From Sequoia sempervirens (Eukaryota; Streptophyta; Pinopsida; Cupressales; Cupressaceae): a stretch of 64,000 nucleotides of DNA. The stretch spans positions 487,835,074 through 487,899,073 of the forward strand of contig VDFB02270651.1 of NCBI GenBank assembly GCA_007258455.2, in the 5' to 3' direction. Positions 10,780 through 23,261 of the stretch are shown in pieces (the stretch's first letter is position 1; the number at the start of each line of letters is the position of its first letter). The notes under the pieces were generated by a model. The model had not been told where the DNA came from. It saw only the letters and a program-made list of their open reading frames with translations, and did no database searches. The position numbers were made by a program, and so were the translations under genes.

Positions 10780-12110
10780 TTGGATTATTTCATTCATGAG
10801 GATATGTTCAAAGGACATTAGTTGTGCATACCCCAGAGTTCAATGAGGGATAACTTGGTGAAGGGGAAACATAGTGGAGGATTTTTAGGACACTTTGGGA
10901 TAGATAAGACTATAGCATTGGTAAGTGAGAGTTACTTTTGGCCACAAATTCATAAGGATGTTAGGAGATTTGTGTATAGTTGCAGAGCTTTTCAAGTTGT
11001 AAAAGGGAGTAGTCAAAATTTTGGATTATATAAGCCTTTGATAGTTCTAGAGAGACCTTGGGAAGACATTAGCATGGATTTCATACTTGGTTTACTGAAG
11101 ACACAAAGAGGTGATGATTCTGTATTTGTGGTGGTGGATAGATTTTCTAAGATGGAGCATTTCATACATTGTAAGAAGACAACATATGTAGTACATCTAG
11201 TAGAATTTTTTTCAAAGAAGTGGTCAGATTGCATGGATTACCTAGGAGTATAGTTTCATACAGAGATGTAAAGTTTGTTGGATACTTTTGGAGGACACTT
11301 TGGAAGAAGTTGAAGATGGATTTGAAGTTCAATTCTACTTTTCACCCAAAAACAGATGGATAGATAGAGGTAGTAAATAGGATTTTGGAAAATTTGTTGA
11401 GATGTTTGGTTGGAGAATAGATTGAATTTTGGATTTAGTCCTTGCACAAGCAGAGTTTTCCTACAAGAATTCAGTGAACAAGAGTATAGGGAAGAAACCT
11501 TTTGAGATTGTTATTGGAGTTCATCCTAGAGGTATATTAGAGTTGAGACATCAATATGGAAGATATAAGGAGTGCAGAAGAAAAATAATTTGCAGAACCC
11601 ATGAAGAAAGTGCATACTCAAGTGAAACAACAATTGGAAGATATGAACGAGAAGTATAAGGAGAAAGTAGAAGAAAAGATGAGACATAAGGAATTCAAAG
11701 TTGGAGATGAAGTGATGGTATATTTGAGAAAGTAAATATTTCTAGTTGGAACTTACAATAAGTTGAAGATGAGGAAGTTTGGACCTTGTATGATCTTGAA
11801 GAAATTTAATTCAAGAAATGCATATGAAGTGGAGTTACCAGATGGCATGGGTATATCACATATATTCAACATTGCAGATCTACATCAGTACCATGAGGAA
11901 GAGTTCAGTGAAGGAAATCAAGAAAAATTGGAGAATCAATTTCCTAAACAACAATTAGATGGGATAGAATAGATTTTGGATATTAGAGATGGGAGGAAAA
12001 CTCGTGGAAGAAAGTATAAAGAATATCTTGTGAAATGGAAAGGTAGACCAACTTGGAGGATTCTTCTTGGATTTCTTAGGTTGAGGTAGTCCATTTTGGT
12101 TTTCCTTAGG
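10780..12110 (+). pseudogene. pol: element 2 integrase with C-terminal chromodomain
   Basis: The zinc-binding part is KHSGGFLGHFGIDKT then CRAFQ; the second Cys is Phe. The core reads ISMDFILGLLKTQRGDDSVFVVVDRFSKM (about 11070-11150) and includes the Glu-bearing motif HPKTDG, stop, IEVVNR near 11344-11380. The region after 11429 (FSYKNSVNKSIGKKPFEIV) is typical of gypsy integrase tails, followed by a GPY-like part at 11763-11972. A chromodomain follows (about 11972-12090), recognised by RKYKEYLVKWKGRP and ending one frame away. In chromoviruses this module directs integration to histone-marked chromatin. Confidence 0.8.
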
Positions 12111-12157
12111 CCCCAACAAAGTGAGGGACTCACTTGTCAATAACCCTAGATGTTTGA

Positions 12158-12940
12158 TGTAGGAGCATCCTTGGTTCTTGGCAATCTTGCATCAACCAAA
12201 AATATTTTCTTTCAATTTATGTTCTTTTTTTTGTTCTTGCTCAGTTAATGTTGGTGGATTCATCACATTTACTCACTAGACCCTATGGATCTTTGTGTAC
12301 ATCGTCAACAAGTTTATTTTCCTTACTCCAATATTTGAGTGTGATTGGATCTTTTTCTGGCAAGTTATTGCTTTCACATTTCATGGCAGTTTCTTGAATT
12401 GGCACTAGAATAATTTTAAACTTTTTAGCTAGTTTGATCATTTTGGATCATTCTCTTAACTTGAAAATCTTAATGGTTTGATTTTAATTATTTTGTGGAG
12501 TGTCCTCAACTTTAATTATAGGTCCACATTTCATCTTATGCACTTGTTGAAGAGTAATTCAAATTTGAGGCCAACCTATTCATGCACACATTACATTTTA
12601 TTTCCTTGGAGATTGTAATAATCTTTGTCCGACACAGATGATTCCTGAATTATGGATATGTTATAAAGCTTGTAATAGATCATTAGGATGGTAGTAGTGA
12701 AGTAGTAGTTGATTAAGGAGTTTAAGATAGATCTGATAGGAGTTTTTTAGCATGTTTTATCATGCCTATGTGCCGAATTTGTAAGCCTGGATGTTTTTGG
12801 CCAAATGTAACTGAGATTTTTGATAATGAGCATATTTTAATCTGCATTTTCCTCCATATACAATGTTGCTTTCATTGTGTTACTCTTGCTGCACGGTCCA
12901 TATTGTTCTCTTTGAGGACCCTCCTATCATGGCTATGCCA
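12158..12940 (+). repeat. 3' LTR of element 2
   Basis: It begins TGTAGGAGCATCCTTGG and ends CATGGCTATGCCA, the counterpart of 5923-6721 with scattered substitutions and a short deletion near 12720-12750. Confidence 0.88.
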
Positions 12941-13449
12941 TATTATCTCATTTATTCTACACCATTGATTTAATTATCTCCAATTGAATCTCAACCCTTA
13001 ATTTCATATATTTCCCTAATTTTGACCTAATGTTTCCCTAACCCTAATGCTCCTCATCACATTGACTTCTAGCCTTTAATCTTAGGTATTTATCAACTTA
13101 TAATCCTATCCATCCATTATCAACTTCACATTCTTTAAAATTTATCTCTCTAGTCATCTTCATTCACTCACACAAAACATGCTTGAGAACTTTGAGTACT
13201 TGAGCATACAATACTTCAATTTATTTCTTGTCTTAGGCATAGGCTATAGTTGCACTTCAATTTGAGGGAAACCATACAATTTGCAACAAGATGGAGAAGG
13301 CCAACAAAGGTTAATCAATGGAGGCTTGAAGACCATGTGATATTGTTTCATGTTTTTATGCTTCTTGTTGCCTTTGTGATCTATTGTTGATTAGGGTTTT
13401 AGGTTATTATGCTATTTTAAATTAATCTAAAAAATTTACCCTAGTTACA
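12941..13449 (+). repeat. 3' LTR of family C, right part
   Basis: It resumes the LTR interrupted at 5922. It follows the right half of the LTR at 52514-53765, including the words CCTAACCCTAAT, TTTTAGGTATTT/TTTTAGGCATTT, CATAGGC and ATGGAGGCTT, and ends TTACCCTAGTTACA. The left and right parts together are about 200 bp shorter than the other copy. Confidence 0.65.
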
Positions 13450-16400
13450 CAAATAGTATTTATTAATTAATTGAAAATAAAATAAGATGATTAATGACTT
13501 TTTAAATTTTCAATGAAATGTGCATTTTGCTAGCTAGGTAGATGTTTTTGTATGGTAGTCCGATCAATTATTTATGCCTCTAGCTAGCTCTTCTTTATTC
13601 TTATAATCTTCATCACCAACTCCCACTTCTTTCACATGATTTTTGTATGAAATGGGTCCACCTATCACATGATTACACATTTCTTCCACAAAGCTTCAAA
13701 AAAAAATCTTATCCATTCACATGGATTCACCACTCACATGATTTCCAAAGTAAATAACATTTGGTCACTTTATTTCCATTTCTTCTATACCATTTCTTAT
13801 GTAGATAAACCCCTAGATTCAATCTATACATTTAATCATTTCCTATCTTCGTTACCCATGTAGTGAGTGGATACTCAACATAATAATGCTAAAGTATGTA
13901 TCCATGTCCATATGGATGTCAAAAATGTATCAAAGAGTTTGAGGGTGGGATTTTTTGGTGTGTAAAGGCTATTTGTCATATAGATAGAGGGATAGTTGGG
14001 TTGGGTTCTATTGTTATATTTATAATAAATTTGAATCAGTCTTGTGAATCACTTGAATTTATTCTTTTTTAAAATATAAATCATGTTAAAAATAAAATTT
14101 AGGGTTTCCATTTTTTTATGAATATTGTATATTACCATTTAAAAAGTAGTGTTATACATATTAAAAAAAAGTGGGTGAAAAAAGTCACTCCTAAAATCTA
14201 GACAAGGCATTAGTTCAGAGTAGGGTAACATAAAACAAAAAATAGGTTGCTACATAGCTCAAGAATAATTAGGAGGATGCAAATCTCAATCATTTTATAC
14301 TCCTCATACATCAATGAGGTCCATGGTAACTACAAGATCATCTCATCTATCACTACTATCATCATTTTCTTGTAATTTTATTCATTGGCCACTCAAGCAA
14401 GAGAGATATCATGAGCCAGGTAAGAAAACATGCCAAAATTTGGCTATCTTGAAGATCCTCAACCAATAGATGGAAAAGAGGGAAAGCACCTATTTTCAAG
14501 CCATGGCTAGTCTCACTTATTGTGGTCCCTTCTCATAGGAGGAGGATAAGCTTTTTCATGATTCTCCCAATGGCCACTATGACACCCATGAGGAGGAGAC
14601 CAACCTCAAGAGTAGGAGGGAGTCGAGGGTACCTCGATCACAACACAAGGGGCACTAACCTAGCGATCTAGTAAGATGTATAAGTAGGCCACCTCAAGAA
14701 CAACGTTATTATCACTCACTTGAATATGCAGTAGTATATTAGAAAAAATCATAGCTTTAGCATAAATAAAAATTGATGATCAACAAAACATCTTCCACCC
14801 TAAATGATAGATAAATAAATTATCCACCCTAAAAATCATGTGAAATTTAAAATAATTTATGAGAGATGTGCAACTAATCCCCTAATAAAACCATATTCCA
14901 AGAAAATGATTCAAGTCCAAATGGCTTGAAGAACTCATGAGTCCAAGACCAAACATCTTGAGGTATGAGAAAAAACCAAAGAAATGTTTGAGAGAATCTT
15001 GATGCCTATAAAAAGGGAATTGATGATTAGGAACACCCAAATGGGAAAATTTGGTACCAATGTGTAGGCCTTGAAACAAAAGACTTCATGCAAAGTAATT
15101 CATTTTAGATTCCAACACTACTAACTATATGTTGTGAAACATGCATTTCCAAACAAATGAGAGTGACTATAAATGCCATCATTGATTCAAGGTGAGCATC
15201 ATGGTAAAATGAGGAGAAAAATAAGTATACCCTTGTTGAGGAATTTAGTTGTAAAACATAGTATTTGGATACCATTTCTATTATGTTCACTAAGGTTGCA
15301 TTATATAATACCAAATTTGTGAACCATATTAGCTAGAATGGATTTTATAATTGTGTGAAAGGTTTCTCAATCTTGGCTAGAAAGTTGAAATTGAGTCTTG
15401 AATTAATTCCTTGAGAAGATATCATTGGTAACTATTCTAGAGAAGATATCAAAGGGTGTTTTAATCCCCCTTTTTTAATAAACCATAGATCACAAACCTA
15501 AGGAGTCCTCACAAGAGGATGATTTTGACACTAAAAAATAAGAGACACCAAATTTTTTATTGGTTCATGGAAATATCACTATGAAACCTAGAACCACTCT
15601 AGAGAATACAAGATGTAATTTATTTCCAATCCCACCAAATACTTTTTATTATGAACGTCTCTAGAATATAAACAACCTATTTCATAATAAGAAGAATATG
15701 AAAACTAATATCCTTCCAAGCTAGTCACCTAGTTGGGTGACCATAAGAAATATAATGCCGCACTAAAATTTATCAAGCTTCATTACCCTCAAGAGCCTAA
15801 ATTATCCACTTAGTGTAGAGGGACAAACCTTGGTGCTAAGTGGAGAGTAATCCCAACCCTCTTGATTCATGAGGGAAACAAAAAAGGTCCTAAGCCACCC
15901 ACTAGAAACCTCAATGATTATTTAGAGAAAACTGAAGAAAATCATGAAGGAAATTCTTTAATTTCAAATAAGAATATTTGGATGGAACAAATGAAGAGGA
16001 GTAGTATACATGAGTGGCCAAAAGAATCTAAGAGAATTTCTAAAAAATTACGCTCTAGAGATAGAGGTTTAGTGACTCAATAAGCCAACATTTTTTAATT
16101 ATAGGAAGAATAGATTTCCACAAAGATGCCAAAAATTCCTAAAAGGCATAGGGGATGCCCAAAACTTTAAAATTTTACTATGATCAATCCACTTCCTTCC
16201 AAAAGAATTAAGCCATGAAGGATTAGGGAGGAAAGATTGTTAGTAGCACTGTGTATTTTTCCATTGAATGACAAAGGTTGAGTCATTGTAGAATTTTCCA
16301 AACACTTGATGTTGGTAACTAAATATCTTTATTTATATTATTTTTCTCTTCCAAAAGAGTAAGAAAAGAAATATAAAAAATGGCAACTCTCTAGCTAATT

Positions 16401-18449
16401 TGAATGATTGGGTAAAGAAATATCTTTAGTTTATACCTTGAGAAGTTCAAAAGGAACTAGGAGTCATCCAAAACCTTTAGTAACAATATTAAAATATGGA
16501 GATAGAGGACATCCTTAACAATTAGATAAAAAAATTCCAAATGGAATGGATTACTAACAAATGATAATAAGATGTAGAGGCATTAGCAAAAAGCATATGC
16601 ATGAACTCAGTGAATTAAGGTCCAAATCCTAGGGTAAATAGAATAGATTAATAACCAATTATAGTAAGATGGTAGAGGCATTAGCCAAAAAATAGAATAA
16701 TCACATATAAATACAAATTATTTTCACCATTTGAAATCTTATAAAATATATTGAGAAAAATTAAAGATCTTAAAATCAATCAAGAGGATTCAAGGGAAGA
16801 ATTAGCAACTTATTATATTACAATAATTTAATCAATCAAGATCAAGCTTGCAAGACATCAAGATGAAGGAAACATGATCAATCATGCCAAATTATGAAGA
16901 AATATTGAGTTATCCTCTCTATGCTAGCTACAAAAATTCAATATGTTTTATGAACTAGCCTTTTGCGGTTCTATCAAGCAATCAAGGCATCCATCAATCA
17001 TTATTTGTTGCAACCTATGGTGTGATATCACTATATCAAGGGTTTCACATCAAGGTAATCTTGTTATTAATCATTTATCATGTCAATAAATTATTTTTGT
17101 TTTGGCCTTTTCTTGACCTAGGGTATGCCCTCTTGATTAAGGTTTTTGTAGTGGCAAATATTAGATATCGACCAAGTTTTGGCCAATTAATTGTATGCAA
17201 TAGGGTGGTCAAATCACCCAGATTTTATGAATTATTGGTCTAATGCAGTCCATTTGCCATCAATTTATTTTATGAGGAATATTTAAGTAATAATTTTCCA
17301 TAAAAAACTATGCATTTCAAGTGGACTGATTAATATTTTCGCTTGGAATCTCATAAGTATGTAGTAAATCACCTACATATTCGCCAATAGTATTAAAAAA
17401 ACATTGTATATCAAGACCCATTTCGCCAATTAAAATTTACAAATAGTTTCTTATGAGGACCCATTTCTCCAATTAAAATTTACAAATAGTTGTTATGAGA
17501 ACCCATTTTTCCAATAACATTAAAAAATAATTATATTTGAGGGTCCACATTTTTTCAATTACCATGACACCTCCATGCTAATCATAGGGCCATAATCGCC
17601 TTGAAAATTACAATGTATATGTTCCATCAAGGTTTGATTTTCCCAAAACTTAAATGTATCATTGTATAATCATGTGGGATTCACCAAATTTTTAATTTAC
17701 CATTTAAAAATCCCATGGAATTTTCCAAATATGGATTGATGTAAATACAATCAAAACTATCATTTATTTTTATATATTTTGTTCAGTTTTGAACTTGTGA
17801 CCTCTTGATTTAGAGGTTGGACTTGGAACCTTGAAGTTGATCATAGGAAAGTTACAAACTTACAACACAAGCATCCCTACATTAACCAATAGCAAGTCAG
17901 TGAAAACCTAAACTTAAAGGTGAGTGATCATTTCTTCATAGTGTTATTTCTTTATCTTTTTTCTATTCTTTCTTCAATATTAAAGATGATATTGAGTAGG
18001 AAATTGGATCTATATTCTATGTCCTTAAAAAATAAGACATTTTTTCCAACTTTTATTCTAAGTGAGAGATCAAGATATTGAGCAACAAGTGCAAGGGTAA
18101 CACTCCTTAGGGTGGTGAAGTGACTATGAGGCCATCAAAACATGCAAAATGTAGAGTTACCATATAGTCTTATTTTGGGATTGGAAATGCTTTTGATCCA
18201 TCAGATTAAAATGGAGCTAAATCATCAACTCTTCCACCAAATATTAATAAAGAAGTCATTCACAATACCTCACTTCCATTAGAAGGTGGGATTTTCATTG
18301 ACTTAAATGAGTCAAAGAAGGATGGCAATACTAGAGAAGATTTTCCAAGGGATACCTTGATTAGCTAGAATGGGATAATTGACTTGCATGAAAATTTTGG
18401 GTCCATAAATGATGTTGGTAGCAAGAAAATAAAAGGAAAATAAAAATAG
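13450..18449. other. long stretch without recognisable genes
   Basis: The stretch is AT-rich, with short open frames only. Nothing here has convincing protein similarity, although weak hints of an old minus-strand coding relic occur around 14880-15310. The only clear structure is a short tandem repeat at 17415-17541. It is probably old repeat debris. Confidence 0.5.
17415..17541 (+). repeat. three-copy tandem repeat, period about 43 bp
   Basis: Units begin at 17415, 17458 and 17500 with GACCCATTTCGCCAATTA or close variants, followed by AAAATTTACAAATAGTT in the first two. The third unit is degraded. Confidence 0.7.
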
Positions 18450-20990
18450 GGCGTGAATGGGAAATGACAAGGAATTTTCAGCTTGATTAGGTTTCAAAGT
18501 ACCCATTTATTGAGGTAGTGGAGAAAGAAAACAAAGTTGAACCTCTAAAAGAATGCAAGTGTATTATTTGTAGTTGGAAATGTAAAAGATAAAATAAGTT
18601 GCAACTAAAGCTTGACACTATAGAAAAGAATATCAGTAAAGTTTATGAAAAAAATTATAGACAAAAAGGAACAATTAGTAGTATGTTAAGTATTTTGTGG
18701 AATATTAAGATCATAAGCAAATAATTTCAAAGCTTGTTGCATGTGGAGGTACAATTGAGGCTCAATTTGGAAAAGTAATGGAAGGAGCACAAGTAGAAAA
18801 AAATGTTCAGATTAGTGTTGTTTTTCATATTTTTCTAGAGGGCGTCCTATGATAGACTACCCATAATATTTTAATTTATTATCTTTTTTGGGTGTTCCTC
18901 ACTTTCTTAGCACAAATTTGTTAATAAATGTTGGATGGGAATGGGAAAGCTGTCTTGCTACAATGGAAAAGCAAGATTTAAAGGAGAAAGTAAAAGATTC
19001 AAACTTCATTGTATTATCTTTAGATGAAGTTACCACAGTAGATAATAATTATTTGGTTTGTATGCATATGTATACTATAAAACATGTCCTCCAAGCTAAT
19101 ATTCTATGTGTTCATAAAATGAAGGGAAGATCATCACAAAATATATTTGAATTAGTCAATAAATCTTTGGATGAAATTGTACGTATAGATGACTTGACAA
19201 TTGCCAAAAAGTTGGTGTGTGTAGGAGTTGATGGAGCTACAGTAATGCAAGATCACAAGACTAGTGTTTGCACAAAGTTACAAACTAAATGTGCACCATA
19301 CATGTTTGGCATTCAGTGCATGGACCATATAATGAATTTAGCATTTATAGTTGTAAGCAAGTATCCTACCGTATCAAAAGTTGAAAATCTATTCCACAAG
19401 CTCTATGCATACTTCTACCGAAGTTCTGAATGTTTCATGGAATTTCAAAAATTTTCTTATGGAATAACATGAAACAAGCTTCTTAAGGGTGTTGATATCG
19501 GATGGATCTCCTTGCATGGACTAGCACAACAATTTCTTTCAAAATATTGATCCTTGATTGGAGTAATGTACGAGCATCACAACATAGTAGAAAAAGCTCT
19601 TGACCTCTTACATAGGTTAAGCGATATAGATACACTCTTGAATTTAGCTATTCTTCTCCTCATGCTAGATGAAATGAAAAATCTTGTGAAGAGATACCAA
19701 TATATAAATATGTATATCTATGAATATACCAAACTAGGAAGAATGGCATCCATGGCCCTCAATAATCTATATCTAGAGCTAACTTCTAAAAGAAAAAAAT
19801 TTACAAATTTGAACCATTGTGAAAATTATTTATATTTTGGGGTTGGGGCCCTAGCTTGGTTGGCTAAATCTTTCCTATAGCAGGAGGTTGGTCACAAGTT
19901 CTAGTTTCCCCCACCCACGTGGTACCGGAGGGCATGTTGCACTAGCGCCACCAGTCACGTTAAAAATTTTACCAGGCGCACTACAGTTTATAGGGGGTTA
20001 TGCTACCCAATTCCTGTAGTCTAAAAAAAAAAAAAAAAATTATTTATAGTTTGATTCAAGTGAGAACTTATGTTTTTTTGTATGTGGATTTGAGATACAA
20101 ATGCACCATTATATGACAGTCAGGTGCTCTATTAGAGAAGTGACTACTACAAAGGAAGATTTTAACGAAATTGTTAAATTTGTTAGTGATAATTTGAAGG
20201 AAACAGTAAAATATCCTTCCATAGAGATTCATAATAGATTCCCTTGAGAAAGAAATACTTAAAGTCATGGCTAGTATGTATCTTTAATTTTGGATTCAAG
20301 GAAGCCAAGATAGCCCAAGCTATTTTCATGATAAATTAATTATCTTGGCCGAACACTTTTTGAAAAGTGTAAAATACAATGAATAGACAATAGAAGGAAT
20401 TATAATTGGGGATAATCTTAGAAAACAATGCAAGCATTTTACAAAAAGTATGATGAACCAGTTTGATTCCATGGAGAATCCCTTTGAACCGAGATCAATA
20501 ACAAAGGATTGGGAAACCTTTAGGTCAAAGTTAAATATTGTGTGGTTCAATAACATAATATTTCAAACTTGCTGATTTATGTCAAACAATGATATTAGGC
20601 TCAGTGGAGGATGAGATAGTTTTTCATTTCATTGGAGTTTTTGAAATCAAATATATGAAAAAAAATAGAAAAGAATTTGGAAAAATTCTTTAGAATGTTT
20701 GGAACTACAGATAATGTCAAAAAATTTCCTTTTGAAATGGAACTCACAATCTGGAGGTCCATATGCAAAAGAAAAGGGTTGTGCAACAATTCAAACATTG
20801 GTAGTGGTGGCACTGGAACTGGGTCAAATGATAGTGACACAATGAATGTTGAATTTGAGATGTAGGGTGAAAAAAATGAAGACCAAAATCAGAATCAAGA
20901 TGACTCTTTTACTTCATCTCAAGTTGAATGTCAGTTTGAGGACCATGACTTGATTTTAAAATGGAAGTGAACTAGTAGTTTTTAGGTATT
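18450..20990 (+). pseudogene. hAT-type transposase relic with BED finger (ZNF862-like)
   Basis: An N-terminal zinc-finger segment (about 18500-18700) shows YPFIEVVEKEN, ECKCIICSW and KLDTIEKNISKVYE, the BED-like pattern of plant ZNF862-like proteins. The main open part (18888-19472) carries the DUF4371-like pattern: SLDEVTTVDNNYLVCMHMY, KLVCVGVDGATVMQ, KCAPYMFGIQCMDHIMNLA, then LYAYFYRSSECFMEFQK. It continues at 19554-19834, is interrupted by a SINE, and resumes to about 20865 (KKFPFEMELTIW and a Gly/Ser/Thr-rich tail). Several stops and shifts make it inactive. I see no terminal inverted repeats and no clear hAT dimerisation block. Family assignment rests on remembered motif patterns. Confidence 0.6.
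19835..20035 (+). mobile_element. tRNA-derived SINE with poly(A) tail and 13-bp target duplication
   Basis: About 200 bp of sequence much richer in G+C than its surroundings is bounded by identical 13-bp direct repeats (AAAATTATTTATA at 19822-19834 and 20036-20048). It ends in an A run overlapping the right repeat. Near the 5' end is a Pol III A-box-like TAGCTTGGTTGGCTAA (19852-19867) and about 35 bp later a weak B-box-like CACAAGTTCTAG (about 19892-19903). It splits the hAT relic. These traits match a SINE inserted by LINE machinery; I do not recognise the family. Confidence 0.85.
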
Positions 20991-21899
20991 TATGTTGTAC
21001 TTCATGAATCATGTTCCAAATTGTAGTTGATAATATTTTATATTGTATTCCATGAAATTGTGAATCCTTGCACTTCATGAATCATATTTCAAACTATAGT
21101 TGATGATATTTTATATTGTATTCCATGATATTGAATTTGATATGTGATTGTACATCATTTTTCATAGTTTATGAATTATTTTGATTAGTGCCTTATCACA
21201 CTACTTATAAATTCCTATTGCATTTCCATTCACATAATCTTTGATAAATAACTAAAAGGAATATTTATACATTCCTTGAAAAAAAGTAATAGTTCAACAT
21301 CCATAACATAAACACATGATGTGATATGATAACTTATAAATAACCCTTGATAATTTTGAGTTAAAAGATAGTAAATACAATATTGGAGAGAAAGATAGAT
21401 TGATATTCAAAATTAAAGAAATACACTTAAGTATTTGAGTCATTTTTTTATTACAGAGAAAAATTAGAACATTTCATATATGTTTTATCAAATAGCTTAA
21501 ATTGTGCAAAAAGAGCTTATAAAGAATGAGATGAAAGATCAAAAAATTAGAACGCTTTGAAATTTTTAATGAGGCTTAGGATTCCCTTTTATAACATAAG
21601 GGAAGCAACAAGAAAATAAGTGAAGAACCTCATCCCAAAACTTTATGACAACCAAATTCTCAAATATGAGGCATAAGAATAAAAAGCATGGATCCACTCA
21701 TAGACTGGGTAAAAAATTATATTTTTCATTCCATGCATTAACATATCCCCAAAAGGCTAGTCATGAGCTAAGAGATTTTCTAAATTCTCCAAATTTTTTT
21801 GGTACTTGGCATCAAGTAAAGCACTGGCCTCTCTACAAAAAATTTCCATCCTTTTTCTTGCATTTACCATCCCATCTGAATAGGAATTAAGTATATTTA
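20991..21899. other. AT-rich spacer without recognisable genes
   Basis: It contains a local imperfect duplication (ATATTTTATATTGTATTCCATGA near 21029 and 21107) and otherwise nothing I can identify. Confidence 0.4.
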
Positions 21900-23165
21900 A
21901 ATCAAGTTTGTCATCTTTGCAAATCAGAGGGAGGAGTGTGGGGATTAGAATATTGAAACTATCCTTCCATTTCTCTAGCTTGTCTTCAACTCCCCATTAT
22001 CTTTTGATAGGTGTGGTACAACCCTCCTATCAACATTTATGAAAGAGATCATTCTTTCTTGTGCATATTCAATTATAATTTCCAAATACGCTTTCTGATT
22101 TTGTACCATCTTGGCAATCTCAAAAGTAAGATAGATACTAGGTGGGGCATCAGACCTGTTTGTGGATCCCTTATACATACCTTCCAAAGATGAAAATATA
22201 GGATTTCATTGTTCAAATATATATTTGAGCCACTCTTGATCCGCACTTACTCTGGTAATGGCATCTCTCAAATTCAAATATGACACACAATTATTTTTCA
22301 GCCTTCTTAATATTTTAGACAATATATTCTCTAGGATGCATGTTGCAATGTGCACATTCTCCTTTTTTTTATTCTACTAAGCATTCTTCAACTACTCTTC
22401 TAGCATTTGAATCTTTTCTTTAGGCTTTGCATTTTCAATCATCACATAAGTAGGGGGATTGTAGAAGAGGAGCCTACTTCTCGCACACTTTCAAGGGATT
22501 TTTGTTTAGCCAACAATACCTATTGTTGGTTGTAAGCTTCCATTCAAGATAGTTATGTTCCTTCAACATTGTATTAAGTCTATCTTGCAACCTTCAAACA
22601 CTAGCTTAATTAAACTTGGCAACATCTACAATGTAGCAACTTCAGGGGTAGAGGTGTCATACACCTCTTTACAATCAAGTTCCCTTTAATACCCTTACCC
22701 TTTGATTCTTCAACAATCACAGACTTTGCTATATTTGGGGAAGGTCCCATATTGCAAGGGCTTCCCAATGTGGGTTGAACCCTGATCTTGACAATTCCAT
22801 CTTTGTTTCCTATTTTGTGGAGAAAATTTCTCCTTCTTGATTCCTAATAGTATCAAAGACAATTGTTGAAGAAATTTTCCATTTAGGGAGTAGTAACAAT
22901 CCACTATCTTCCACAATTCTTCTCTCTTTGTCAAGCATGATGTTTTTGGACTCAAAATTCATTTTTGTCCTTACCTTTGCAACTACTTCATCATACATTT
23001 CTCTAAGCACATTTGCTTGTGCCAACTAAACTTTTTTATGGTACTCCCCCCTCTTTGATATCAAAAAGAAATCTTTAAACTCCTAGGATTTTATAAACTC
23101 ATCATTAGAAATTATTTGTGAACATTCAAATTACCTCACATCATTGAGTTTATCTCTCCCCATAG
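21900..23165 (-). pseudogene. unrecognised minus-strand coding relic, relative of 48085-51072
   Basis: Read on the minus strand, a broken frame near 23160-23050 gives DVR, FECSQIISNDEFIKS and EFKDFF. This parallels DVRHVEYKSLLVDDEFVNS and LEFKEFLYKKK in the larger ORF family at 49300-49390. The next open parts (23025-22810 and 22187-21975) are Lys/Glu-rich and probably coiled coil. Only the C-terminal half of the family is represented. It has many stops and shifts. It ends about 100 bp before the LTR that starts at 23262. No function is known to me. Confidence 0.45.
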
Positions 23166-23261
23166 CCATGACCAACCCAAACCTTTGTTGAAGAAGACCA
23201 ACAATATTTGGTCTTAGGGGATGTTGGTATAGGAGTACCTATGGGTCCAATGGGCCTAATA

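Larger units (their letters stand above)
5923..12940 (+). mobile_element. Element 2: complete chromovirus (Ty3/gypsy)
   Basis: A 7.0-kb element has paired direct LTRs (5923-6721 and 12158-12940), an initiator-Met primer site and gag-PR-RT-RH-IN-chromodomain in the gypsy order. It sits inside the family C LTR. The bases flanking it (TATGG on the left, TATTA on the right) agree at only three of five positions, so the target duplication has decayed or one LTR edge is slightly off. Stops and frameshifts are spread through all domains. Its LTR resembles the solo LTR at 45566-46429 in inverted orientation. Confidence 0.88.

Noticed and set aside
14882..15314. Minus-strand frames hinting at a LINE-type gag (pattern GVPNHQFPFYRHQDSLK)
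   Set aside because: The resemblance to a DUF4283-like segment is slight, no zinc knuckle or RT follows, and neighbouring frames carry nothing supportive.
15862..16083. A 73-codon plus-strand frame rich in Lys and Glu
   Set aside because: Short, unsupported by neighbours and without a recognisable domain.
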